Source of the DNA: an uncultured Collinsella sp.
GTDB lineage: Bacteria > Actinomycetota > Coriobacteriia > Coriobacteriales > Coriobacteriaceae
Assembly (NCBI GenBank): GCA_900543845.1
Contig: UQTD01000052.1
Coordinates: forward strand, 1-14,611
Reading direction: 5' to 3'
Length of the DNA stretch: 14,611 nucleotides
The number at the start of each line of letters is the position of its first letter. Positions within the stretch are counted from its first letter, which is position 1. Under the pieces are notes generated by a model that worked only from the letters and a program-made list of their open reading frames with translations, had not been told where the DNA came from and did not search any database. A program made the position numbers and the translations under genes. Positions 8,200 through 14,611 of this stretch are shown in pieces.

Positions 8200-10059
8200 T
8201 CACTGGGCGAATTGGCTGCGGTAGAGTTCGGCGTAGAAGCCGCCTGCCGCGAGCAGCTCATCGTGCGTGCCGCGCTCGATAATCTCGCCATCGCGCATGA
8301 CCAGGATGCAATCGGCGTTGCGAATCGTCGACAGGCGGTGTGCTACGACAAAGCTCGTGCGGCCAGCCATGAGCTCGTCGAATGCCGCCTGCACTTGCAG
8401 CTCGGTACGCGTATCGATGCTCGACGTTGCCTCGTCCAGCAGCAGAATCGCCGGATCGGTGAGCATGACGCGCGCGATGCACAGCAGCTGTTTTTGACCC
8501 TGGCTAAACGTGCCGCCGTCCTCGCCGATCACCGTATCGTAGCCGCCTGGCAGCTGCACGATTAACTTATGCGCATGAGCGCGCTTGGCGGCCTCGACAA
8601 TCTGCTCGCGCGTGGCATCGGGGCAACCGTAGGCAATGTTCTGGGCCACCGTGCCCTCGAACAGCCAGGTGTCCTGCAGCACCATGCCAAAGGCGCGGCG
8701 CAGGCTCGCGCGCGTGTAGTCACGCGAGGAGCGACCATCGACTACGATGCGCCCAGCATCGATATCGTAAAAGCGCAGCAGCAGGTTGATGAGCGTCGTC
8801 TTTCCACAGCCCGTGGGACCGACGAGCGCATAGCGCATACCGGGCTTGGCATCGATGCAGATATCCTGCAGCAGTTTGTGGTCGGGCACATAGCTAAAGT
8901 CCACATGCTCAAACGAAACCTCGCCCTTCGGGGCGGCGAGCTCAATGGCATCCACAGCGTCGGGCTCCTGCTCGCGCGCATCGAGCAACGCGAACATGCG
9001 GCGTGCCGAGGCATACGCCGTCTGGATTTGCGTAATGACGTTGGTAACCTCGTTGAACGGCTTAGTGTACTGGTTGGCATAGGACAGGAAAATCTGCACG
9101 CCGCCCACCGTGAGCGCCGCAGGCACGCCCGTGATCACGCCCGTGCAGCCGATCACGGCGACCACGGCATAGATGATGTTGTTGATAAAGCGCGTACCGG
9201 GGTTGGAGAGCGAACCCATAAACTGCGCGCGCTCGCCCGCCGTATAGAGCTCGGCGTTAAGGGCATCAAAGCGCTGTTGAGCGTGCGGGCCGTAAGCGAA
9301 GGCGTCCACGAGCTTTTGCTCACCCACATACTCCTCGATATGACCGCCGAGTTGGCCCTGGATGCGCTGTTGAGCAGTGAAGCTCTTATTGGAAAGCTTG
9401 GCGATGGCACCGGCCGCAAAGATGGAAAGCGGCGTAACGAGCGCCACCACAAGCGTCATGGTCAGGTTGATGGAGAGCATAAATGCGAGCGTGCCCACGA
9501 TGGTGATGACGCCGGTAAAGAGCTGCGTAAAGCCCTGCAGCAGGCCATCGCCCACCTGGTCGACATCGTTGACCACGCGGCTCATGAGGTCGCCGTGGGC
9601 ATGGCCGTCGATAAAGCTGAGCGGCATGCGGCTGAGCTTGTCGCTCGCCTCCACGCGCATGTCGCGCACCGTTTCGTAGGATAGACGGTTGACGCAGTAG
9701 CCCTGCAGCCACTGGAAGGCTGCCGCGCCCACCACGACGATTGCGAGCTTGGTAACGAGCGGCAGCAGCGACCCGAAGTCCACCTGCCCGGCAGCAACGA
9801 TGAGGTCGATGCCCTCGCCGATGAGGATGGGCGTATAGAGTTGCAAGACCACCGAGATGGCGGCGCTCACAAACGACGCCGTAAACGAAATGCGATGCGG
9901 ACGGACGTAGCCCAGCAGACGGCGAGTTACCGCGCCTACGGGGTAACGCTCGGGGTCGCCGGGCTGGCGCGGACCGTCGCCCAGGTCGTTGAGGTTATCG
10001 TTGCCGGACACGTTGGCCGTCATCGTGGCGACCGAACCGGAAGAAGTATACGGATTCAT
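8200..10059 (-). CDS. ABC exporter, half-transporter with the intact ATPase residues
   Basis: A 619-residue half-transporter (membrane domain, then ATPase domain), the second gene of a heterodimeric type IV (ABCB-like) exporter in the inner membrane. The membrane domain spans about residues 45-330. The ATPase domain has Walker A GPTGCGKTT (414-422), Q-loop Q462, signature FSQGQ (518-522) in place of LSGGQ, Walker B LLLDEATSS with catalytic E543, and switch H574. Start ATG 10059 directly follows the TAA of the upstream gene, and GGAGG lies 8 bases before it inside that gene, indicating translational coupling. The hydrophilic first 40 residues (Asn/Asp/Pro-rich) are an extension before the first helix. 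The variant signature paired with an intact Walker B matches the canonical subunit of asymmetric exporters such as TM288, LmrD or BmrD. Substrate (drug, peptide or lipid) unknown. Confidence 0.93.
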   Translation of the reverse strand: MNPYTSSGSVATMTANVSGNDNLNDLGDGPRQPGDPERYPVGAVTRRLLGYVRPHRISFTASFVSAAISVVLQLYTPILIGEGIDLIVAAGQVDFGSLLPLVTKLAIVVVGAAAFQWLQGYCVNRLSYETVRDMRVEASDKLSRMPLSFIDGHAHGDLMSRVVNDVDQVGDGLLQGFTQLFTGVITIVGTLAFMLSINLTMTLVVALVTPLSIFAAGAIAKLSNKSFTAQQRIQGQLGGHIEEYVGEQKLVDAFAYGPHAQQRFDALNAELYTAGERAQFMGSLSNPGTRFINNIIYAVVAVIGCTGVITGVPAALTVGGVQIFLSYANQYTKPFNEVTNVITQIQTAYASARRMFALLDAREQEPDAVDAIELAAPKGEVSFEHVDFSYVPDHKLLQDICIDAKPGMRYALVGPTGCGKTTLINLLLRFYDIDAGRIVVDGRSSRDYTRASLRRAFGMVLQDTWLFEGTVAQNIAYGCPDATREQIVEAAKRAHAHKLIVQLPGGYDTVIGEDGGTFSQGQKQLLCIARVMLTDPAILLLDEATSSIDTRTELQVQAAFDELMAGRTSFVVAHRLSTIRNADCILVMRDGEIIERGTHDELLAAGGFYAELYRSQFAQ

Positions 10060-11916
10060 TTAGCAGCCCTCCTTTGCGCAAGTGGATGCCGGGGCAGCCG
10101 GGGCGGACGCGGGCGTCGTGCTCCCCTGCTGACCCTCGAGCTCCTCGCGACGAAGCTGCGACTGGCAAATCTCGCGATAGAGTTGGCAGCTTGCGTACAG
10201 CTCGTCGTGCGTACCCAGGCCCGCGACCGAGCCGTGGTCGAGCACGCAGATCATGTCGGCATCGCGCACGGTCGAGACGCGCTGGCTCACGATCACCGTG
10301 GTTAGCGGGAGTCCGCCCGCGGCGGCACCGCGTACGCTGCGCTCGCGGATGGCGTGGCGAAGCGCTGCATCGGTCTTAAAGTCGAGCGCCGAGGCGGAGT
10401 CATCCATAATCAGAATCTGCGGCGAGCCCACCAGGGCACGCGCAATGGTCAGGCGCTGGCGCTGGCCACCGCTGAAGTTCTTGCCGCCCGCCTCGACCGG
10501 GGCGCCGAGCCCCTGCGGCTTGTTGCGCACGAACTCGCTGGCCTGCGCTATATCGAGCGCCGCCCACAGCTCCTCATCGGTTGCCGACTCGTCGCGCCAG
10601 GTTAGGTTGCTGCGAATCGTGCCGCTCACGAGCGACGCGCGCTGCGGAACAGTCGCAACCACATGACGAAGCTGGTCGAGCGGCCAGGCGCGCACGTCGG
10701 CACCCATTACGCTCACGCTGCCGGTGCCCGTGTCGTACAGGCGCGGGATGAGCGAGACGAGCGTCGACTTACCGCTGCCCGTGCCGCCGATAATGCCGAG
10801 CGTTTTGCCCAGCGGCAGCTCCAGGGTCACGTCATTGACGGCGTTGGCGGCGCCCGCGCCAAAGGAGAAGCTCGCATGGCTCAAGCTCAGCGCGGGGACC
10901 GGAACAGCGCCACCCGCCAGTGCGCCCGGCTCGGACAGCGCAACCGGCTGGTTGCCCTCGTCGGTGATGCTCGGCACGCAATTGAGCACCTCGTTGAGAC
11001 GCGACGCACTGGCGCTCGCCTTGGTAAAGACCACGACCAGGTTGGCGACATACACGATGGAGGTCAGGGTCTGCGTCATGTAGTTGACGAATGCCATGAC
11101 CTGGCCCTGCGTGAGCTCGCCCACGTTGACCTGGATGCCGCCCACCCACAGGATGGCGCACACGCCCAGGTTCATCACCAAAAACGTGACGGGGTTGAGG
11201 ATCGACGAGAGCTTGCCCACCGCGATTGCGACACGCGCCTGGTCATCGGCCGCCTGGGCAAAACGCTCACGTTCGTGACCCTCGCGCACAAACGCCCGGA
11301 CCACGCGGGCGCCCGAAAGCCCCTCGCGGCAAATGAGCGCGATGCGGTCGAGCTTTGCCTGCAGCTGCTTGTAGTACGGGATGCAGCGCGCCATGACAAA
11401 CCAAAACACCAGGCCGATGGCGGGCGTGCAAATCAAAAAGATGATGCCGAGCTTAAGGTCGATGGCAAGGGCCGCGACCATGGAACCCACCGCCAAGAAG
11501 GGCCAGCGGATGAGCATGCGCACGCCCAGCGCCACAGCAAGCTGCACCTGGTTGACGTCGTTGGTAATGCGCGTGATGAGCGACGGCGTGCCAAAGCGAT
11601 CGAGCTCAGCATAGCTCAGCTTGTTGATGTGCTGGTAGAGCGCACCGCGAATGTCGGTGCCCATGCCCTGCGAGGCAAGCGCCGCCATCTTTTGGCAGAC
11701 GAGCGTAAACGAGATGCCGACCACGGCCATGGCGGCGAGCACCATGCCGTAGTGGACGACGGCACTCACGTCGTGCGCACCGATACCTTTATCAATCATC
11801 TGGGCAATCACCAGCGGCGTCAGCAGGTCAAAGATCACTTCGATCAGCTTGCACGCAGGGCCAATCACCATATACCGGCGAAACTTACCACCAAAACGCC
11901 TGAGCAGCTCAATCAT
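10060..11916 (-). CDS. ABC exporter, half-transporter with degenerate ATPase site
   Basis: A 618-residue half-transporter, the first gene of the two-gene exporter operon. I chose ATG 11916, which has AGGGAG nine bases upstream; an in-frame TTG at 11949 would add 11 residues without a good RBS. Helices span about residues 15-300. The ATPase domain has Walker A GGTGSGKST (377-385), Q425, canonical signature FSGGQ (481-485), Walker B ILIMDDSAS in which D506 replaces the catalytic Glu, and Q545 replacing the switch His (VSQRVST). Asp and Gln at these two places are the hallmark of the degenerate subunit of heterodimeric exporters such as TM287, LmrC or BmrC. The C-terminus ends in a Thr/Ala/Pro-rich tail of about 25 residues with two Cys (STCAKEGC). 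It is coupled to the next gene with zero spacing. Confidence 0.93.
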   Translation of the reverse strand: MIELLRRFGGKFRRYMVIGPACKLIEVIFDLLTPLVIAQMIDKGIGAHDVSAVVHYGMVLAAMAVVGISFTLVCQKMAALASQGMGTDIRGALYQHINKLSYAELDRFGTPSLITRITNDVNQVQLAVALGVRMLIRWPFLAVGSMVAALAIDLKLGIIFLICTPAIGLVFWFVMARCIPYYKQLQAKLDRIALICREGLSGARVVRAFVREGHERERFAQAADDQARVAIAVGKLSSILNPVTFLVMNLGVCAILWVGGIQVNVGELTQGQVMAFVNYMTQTLTSIVYVANLVVVFTKASASASRLNEVLNCVPSITDEGNQPVALSEPGALAGGAVPVPALSLSHASFSFGAGAANAVNDVTLELPLGKTLGIIGGTGSGKSTLVSLIPRLYDTGTGSVSVMGADVRAWPLDQLRHVVATVPQRASLVSGTIRSNLTWRDESATDEELWAALDIAQASEFVRNKPQGLGAPVEAGGKNFSGGQRQRLTIARALVGSPQILIMDDSASALDFKTDAALRHAIRERSVRGAAAGGLPLTTVIVSQRVSTVRDADMICVLDHGSVAGLGTHDELYASCQLYREICQSQLRREELEGQQGSTTPASAPAAPASTCAKEGC

Positions 11917-12150
11917 GTATAGGCGCTCCCTATCATCATCTCTCTTCAATCTGATTCATGATAGTACGGAGAACCCTGGAGATGCGTAAGCAACTCGTTA
12001 CAGATGTTAAGGCGAAGCAAGCACAAAAGTCACTAGTGCCCAAGGCATGTAGCAGCCGATGTTTTGGCAACGCCAGCGAGCGGCATAACGCTAGGAATTC
12101 AATTATCAGATAAATGCGCCTCTACGGGTGATTTTTGGACGACAGGGCCC

Positions 12151-12235
12151 GGCCGGCGGCGAGGTATTTGGTAGTCGAGCGATCCCGCAGGCGCAGCCGA
12201 GGACCAGCGAGACACCAAATACCTCGCCGCCGGCC
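12151..12235. repeat. Inverted repeat with perfect 22-bp arms
   Basis: Arms 12151-12172 (starting GGCCGGCGGCGAGG and ending TATTTGGT) and 12214-12235 are exact reverse complements around a 41-bp centre. It lies just downstream of the SRP RNA terminator and upstream of the ABC exporter operon. Reading frames across it on both strands are mirror artefacts. The rest of 11951-12150 shows no gene. Confidence 0.9.
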
Positions 12236-12253
12236 AGGCCATATCGCGGCACC

Positions 12254-12271
12254 AAAAAGCGCCCGTGCGCT
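12254..12271 (-). terminator. SRP RNA terminator
   Basis: On the - strand AGCGC-ACGG-GCGCT followed by TTTT directly overlaps the 3' end of the SRP RNA. Confidence 0.65.
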
Positions 12272-12369
12272 CGATGGATCCGGATGCCCGACAGAGGCTC
12301 CTTATGGCTGCTTCCTTCCGGACCTGACCAGATTCGGAACATGTCGTCATCCGAACCCATCGAACGCGC
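12267..12369 (-). ncRNA. ffs: Signal recognition particle RNA, small bacterial type (4.5S)
   Basis: RNA scaffold for Ffh in co-translational membrane targeting. The conserved apical domain is unmistakable on the - strand: GGTCAGGTCCGGAAGG followed by AAGCAGCC, with the GGAA tetraloop and the asymmetric internal loop, at about 12307-12331. The outer helix closes the molecule: GCGCGTTCGATGG at the 5' end pairs with CCATCGAGCGC at the 3' end, and GTTCGGATG pairs with CATCCGGAT. Length is about 103 nt, with no Alu domain. Ends are set by the closing helix and may be off by several bases. It has its own promoter (12384-12412) and terminator (12254-12271). Frames crossing it are not genes. Confidence 0.95.
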
Positions 12370-12383
12370 TAGGCGCTCGATAT

Positions 12384-12412
12384 ATATTACCCGCTCCCGC
12401 CCGATGGGGCAA
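12384..12412 (-). promoter_or_regulatory. SRP RNA promoter
   Basis: On the - strand -35 TTGCCC (12407-12412) and -10 TAATAT (12384-12389) are spaced by exactly 17 bp, placing the start about 7 bases downstream near 12377, just before the closing helix of the RNA. The GC-rich bases after the -10 (CGAGCGCC) resemble a stable-RNA discriminator. Confidence 0.7.
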
Positions 12413-12421
12413 GGTAGCTAA

Positions 12422-12490
12422 TTTGGGACGGGGCTTTTTGACTACTTGGGCAATCAGATCGACAGGTGGTCAAATAAGCCCCGTCCCAAA
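12422..12490. repeat. Inverted repeat with imperfect 24-26-bp arms
   Basis: Left arm 12422-12445 starts TTTGGGACGGGGCTT and continues TTTGAC. Right arm about 12465-12490 is its reverse complement with one single-base indel and one wobble-compatible change. The loop is about 19 bases. It lies just upstream of the SRP RNA promoter. No gene. Confidence 0.85.
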
Positions 12491-12520
12491 AAGACTGGTC
12501 TGCTGCCGTGCCACAAAAGG

Positions 12521-12657
12521 GGCCTATCTACTACGTTTAAGCCGCGGGGGTCAACCATAGCCGGCTTTTTCAAAAATCGGCAAGCCGTCTACCTGCGGTT
12601 TTATTTTCGCATATTCCGGGATGGTCGAGGGCGCTCGACTAAACGTAGTAGATGGCC
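12521..12657. repeat. Inverted repeat, 14-bp perfect arms about 100 bp apart
   Basis: ATCTACTACGTTTA (12526-12539) pairs exactly with TAAACGTAGTAGAT (12640-12653), and a GGCC on each side extends the stem after one bulged base. The 100-bp interior is AT-richer in part (a T-rich run near 12600) and holds no recognisable gene. It could be a small non-autonomous element. Confidence 0.75.
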
Positions 12658-12720
12658 GCATTTCATAGCGGACGGTCCGCCCCAAGGCCCAAGGTGGCCA
12701 GCCTCGGATAGCCATTCTCG

Positions 12721-12789
12721 AAGTTGCGGTGGAATAGTTCCTGTTTTTGCCGCCTGAGCCGCCAAACAGGAACTATTCCACCGCAACTT
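12721..12789. repeat. Inverted repeat with perfect 26-bp arms
   Basis: Arms 12721-12746 (starting AAGTTGCGGTGG) and 12764-12789 are exact reverse complements around a 17-base GC-rich loop. It begins 15 bp after the stop codon of the glycerate kinase fusion gene. It could stop or protect that mRNA, but no T run follows on the - strand, so it is not a classic terminator. Confidence 0.92.
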
Positions 12790-12804
12790 ATAGGGAGTTG
12801 GGTT

Positions 12805-14611
12805 TTAGAGGCGAGCGAGGTCGTAGGCTTGGGCGGCTGCTTCACCGGCGCAGATGAGGTTGGTTGTAGCTTCCTGGGGGTCAAGCGCTTGGCTGAGGGG
12901 CATAGGCTTACGACAAATCGGCAGCACTAGGTCGATACCCTGCTCATACACTACATCCAAGTTGTCCGCACGACCGCCCACGACGGCGACCACCGGCTTG
13001 CCATATCGCTTCGCATGACGGGCCACGCCCACCGGCGCCTTACCGGCGGCGGATTGCTCGTCCATATTGCCCTCACCCGTTATGACTAGGTCGGCATCGC
13101 GCACGCGCTCGTCAAACCCAATCAGATCAAGCACCGTCTCCACACCCGAGCGCAGCTCCGCACCGAGCGCCAGTAGCGCGGCGCCCAGGCCGCCGGCGGC
13201 ACCGGCACCGGGCACACCGAGCACCGAGCCAAACGTCCGCACACCCTCGGGCACGTGCAGTAACCCCTGAGCCCGTGCCTCGGCAATCGCCGTATCGAGC
13301 AGGCGACCGTAGCCGACCATCCAGCTGTCGTACCTGCGCAGCGTCTCGGCATCGTCTGTCGGCAGGCCCTTTTGCCCGCCAAACACTGCAAGTGCCCCAC
13401 AACGCCCCACGAGCGGATTCTCGACATCGGAAAGCACCACGGCACGCGCGCCATTCAGTGCCCGAAGCGCCGGTGCCAAATCGATACTCGCCACGTGTTC
13501 AAGGCCCGCGAGACCGGGGGCAATATTGCAGCCACGGTCATCGACAAGGTGGGCGCCCAGCGCCTGCAGCATGCCGGCGCCACCGTCGTTGGTGGCGCTG
13601 CCGCCCAGGCCAATATAGATAGTCTTTGCCCCAGCACGGACCGCGCGAAGCATGAGCTCGCCCACGCCATAGGTCGTAGCGGCCAACGCCGCCGATTCCG
13701 TGCAGGGCGAATACCCAATACCCGCCGCCTCGGCCATCTCAATAACAGCCGACTCGTGCTCGCCGTCCACCAGCATCCGGGCAGACACGCGGTCGCCCAA
13801 GGGGCCTGCGACTTCACCTGCCACGACCTCACCGCCGCGCGCGGCGATGGCGTCGAGCGTTCCCTCGCCACCATCTGCCAGTGGCAATGCACGCACCTCG
13901 GCATCGGGCCACACGCGGCGCACACCTTCGGCAACGGCACCCTCCGCCTGCGAGCTCGACACGCTGCCTTTAAAGGAGTCGATCGCCAACAGCACGCGGC
14001 GGAACCGGCGCTGCACGGGGCCAAAGTCGAGCGTCTCGCCAGCGAGATCCCCAACACCCGCAAGCGCCTCGGCGTGGGCGGCATGCGCCTCAAGATCGGC
14101 CCCACAACCGCAGCCAGCACCATCGGTGCCACGCAGCCCACTAAAATAACCGCTCAGCACCGCGCGGCACTCGTCTGCCAGCACGCCGGCGGTCACATTA
14201 AACCGATGATTCAGGCGCGAATCGGCATTCAGGTCGTATAGCGACCCCAGAGCGCCCGCTTTAGCATCGGACGCGCCGTACACGCAGCGCCCCACGCGCG
14301 CGTTAACCATAAGCCCCGCGCACATGCAGCAGGGCTCGAGCGTTACGTAGACCGTGCAATCGGAAAGGCGCCAACGACCGAGCGACCGCGCGGCGGCGCA
14401 TAGGGCCGCAAACTCGGCATGCGCCGAAGGGTCCTGGTCGAGCTCGCGGCGATTATGCGCCCGCGCGACGATCTCACCCGCGCGCACGTCAAAGCTGACG
14501 TTTTTAACAGCCGGTTTCTTATGCAAATGGGACGGCACCGTAAGATCGCGCACCTCGAGGATCGGCGCGCCGGGGTGACATTCGTCTTTGACGACCTCAA
14601 GCTGCACCGGT
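12805..14611 (-). CDS. Fused reading frame: ABC ATPase fragment, TadA-like deaminase (N-truncated), glycerate kinase (5' partial)
   Basis: One open frame of 600+ residues, still open at the right edge. Numbering from GTG 14607: residues 1-48 are the start of a second ATPase domain of a BMP/sugar-type ABC importer (PILEVRDLTV, AVKNVSFDVRAGEIVA). Residues 44-160 are tRNA adenosine-34 deaminase, with zinc and catalytic HAE (63-65), TLEPCCMC (90-96), GASDAKAGALGS and NHRF, but lacking the N-terminal helix and VPVGA strand. A Gly/Ala-rich linker (about 160-203) leads to a complete glycerate kinase (204-600). That enzyme phosphorylates D-glycerate and shows VLLAIDSFKGSVSS, PLADGGEGT (242-250), GLGGSATNDGG (333-343), SDVENPL (393-399) and VITGEGNMDEQS (508-519). 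No RBS is visible before the kinase part, so a TadA-kinase translational fusion looks real. The ABC-to-TadA switch at GEIVA may be a deletion or an assembly join. Confidence 0.85.
   Translation of the reverse strand, partial: PVQLEVVKDECHPGAPILEVRDLTVPSHLHKKPAVKNVSFDVRAGEIVARAHNRRELDQDPSAHAEFAALCAAARSLGRWRLSDCTVYVTLEPCCMCAGLMVNARVGRCVYGASDAKAGALGSLYDLNADSRLNHRFNVTAGVLADECRAVLSGYFSGLRGTDGAGCGCGADLEAHAAHAEALAGVGDLAGETLDFGPVQRRFRRVLLAIDSFKGSVSSSQAEGAVAEGVRRVWPDAEVRALPLADGGEGTLDAIAARGGEVVAGEVAGPLGDRVSARMLVDGEHESAVIEMAEAAGIGYSPCTESAALAATTYGVGELMLRAVRAGAKTIYIGLGGSATNDGGAGMLQALGAHLVDDRGCNIAPGLAGLEHVASIDLAPALRALNGARAVVLSDVENPLVGRCGALAVFGGQKGLPTDDAETLRRYDSWMVGYGRLLDTAIAEARAQGLLHVPEGVRTFGSVLGVPGAGAAGGLGAALLALGAELRSGVETVLDLIGFDERVRDADLVITGEGNMDEQSAAGKAPVGVARHAKRYGKPVVAVVGGRADNLDVVYEQGIDLVLPICRKPMPLSQALDPQEATTNLICAGEAAAQAYDLARL
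14464..14611 (-). other. ABC importer ATPase fragment at the 5' end of the fusion
   Basis: The encoded peptide (inter-domain linker, then PILEVRDLTV...KPAVKNVSFDVRAGEIV) matches the opening of the second ATPase half of nucleoside/simple-sugar (BMP-type) ABC importers. There it should continue IAGxxGNGQ with a Walker A motif. Instead it passes at 14464-14478 into deaminase sequence (RAHNRRELDQDPSAHAEF). The first ATPase half lies beyond the window; the rest of the second half is absent. Confidence 0.7.

Noticed and set aside
11950..11990. Promoter of the ABC exporter operon (TACTAT with TTGCTT or TTACGC)
   Set aside because: The spacing is either 21 bp or needs a poor -35; not strong enough to list.
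12099..12421. Open frames on both strands over the SRP RNA and the 22-bp-arm repeat
   Set aside because: They overlap a confident structured RNA, and the two strands give mirror peptides because of the palindrome.
12721..12789. 26-bp-arm palindrome as a standard Rho-independent terminator
   Set aside because: No T run follows the stem on the - strand and the loop is long and GC-rich; kept as a repeat instead.

Overview
This window is high-GC bacterial chromosome that looks like a gut actinobacterium of the Coriobacteriia, most likely Collinsella or a close relative. The evidence is strong G/C third-position bias, an LAxTG-type (class E) sorting signal on the surface protein, a small SRP RNA without an Alu domain, and several families of intergenic palindromes that I recall as typical of Collinsella. 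That last point is recollection, not a search result.

Left part (1-7440). A lipoteichoic-acid-synthase-type membrane sulfatase runs off the left edge (+ strand) and ends in a hairpin terminator. After it comes a tandem array of about 61-bp palindromic units, a second terminator, and a very large secreted, wall-anchored protein on the - strand. That protein has a signal peptide, VCBS/FG-GAP-like repeats, an unassigned beta-rich region, an FN3 domain, an Ig-like domain, a Thr/Pro stalk, LAGTG, a membrane helix and a basic tail. Upstream of it lies a second array of the same palindromic units, then a long nested hairpin. The core of that hairpin is an inverted copy of the terminator region next to the LTA synthase gene. 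The surface-protein gene is therefore bracketed by two palindrome arrays and, outside them, by an inverted repeat pair about 5.2 kb apart.

Middle part (7441-11950). A small flavodoxin-like protein (- strand) is followed by a two-gene operon (- strand) for a heterodimeric ABC exporter. The first gene carries a degenerate ATPase site (Asp for the catalytic Glu, Gln for the switch His). The second carries the intact residues but a variant signature motif. Stop and start codons abut with no gap.

Right part (11951-14611). An intergenic stretch of about 0.85 kb holds the SRP RNA gene (ffs, - strand) with its own promoter and terminator, plus four unrelated inverted repeats. One of them has perfect 26-bp arms and sits directly behind the last gene. 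That gene is one continuous - strand reading frame joining three parts: a fragment of an ABC transporter ATPase (running off the right edge), a TadA tRNA adenosine deaminase lacking its N-terminus, and a complete glycerate kinase. The ABC-to-TadA switch falls at the peptide GEIVA, which fits both families, so it is either a real deletion fusion or an assembly join.

The strongest candidates for something undescribed are the two alternating-orientation palindrome arrays flanking the giant surface protein, the inverted repeat pair outside them, and the three-part ABC/TadA/glycerate kinase reading frame.
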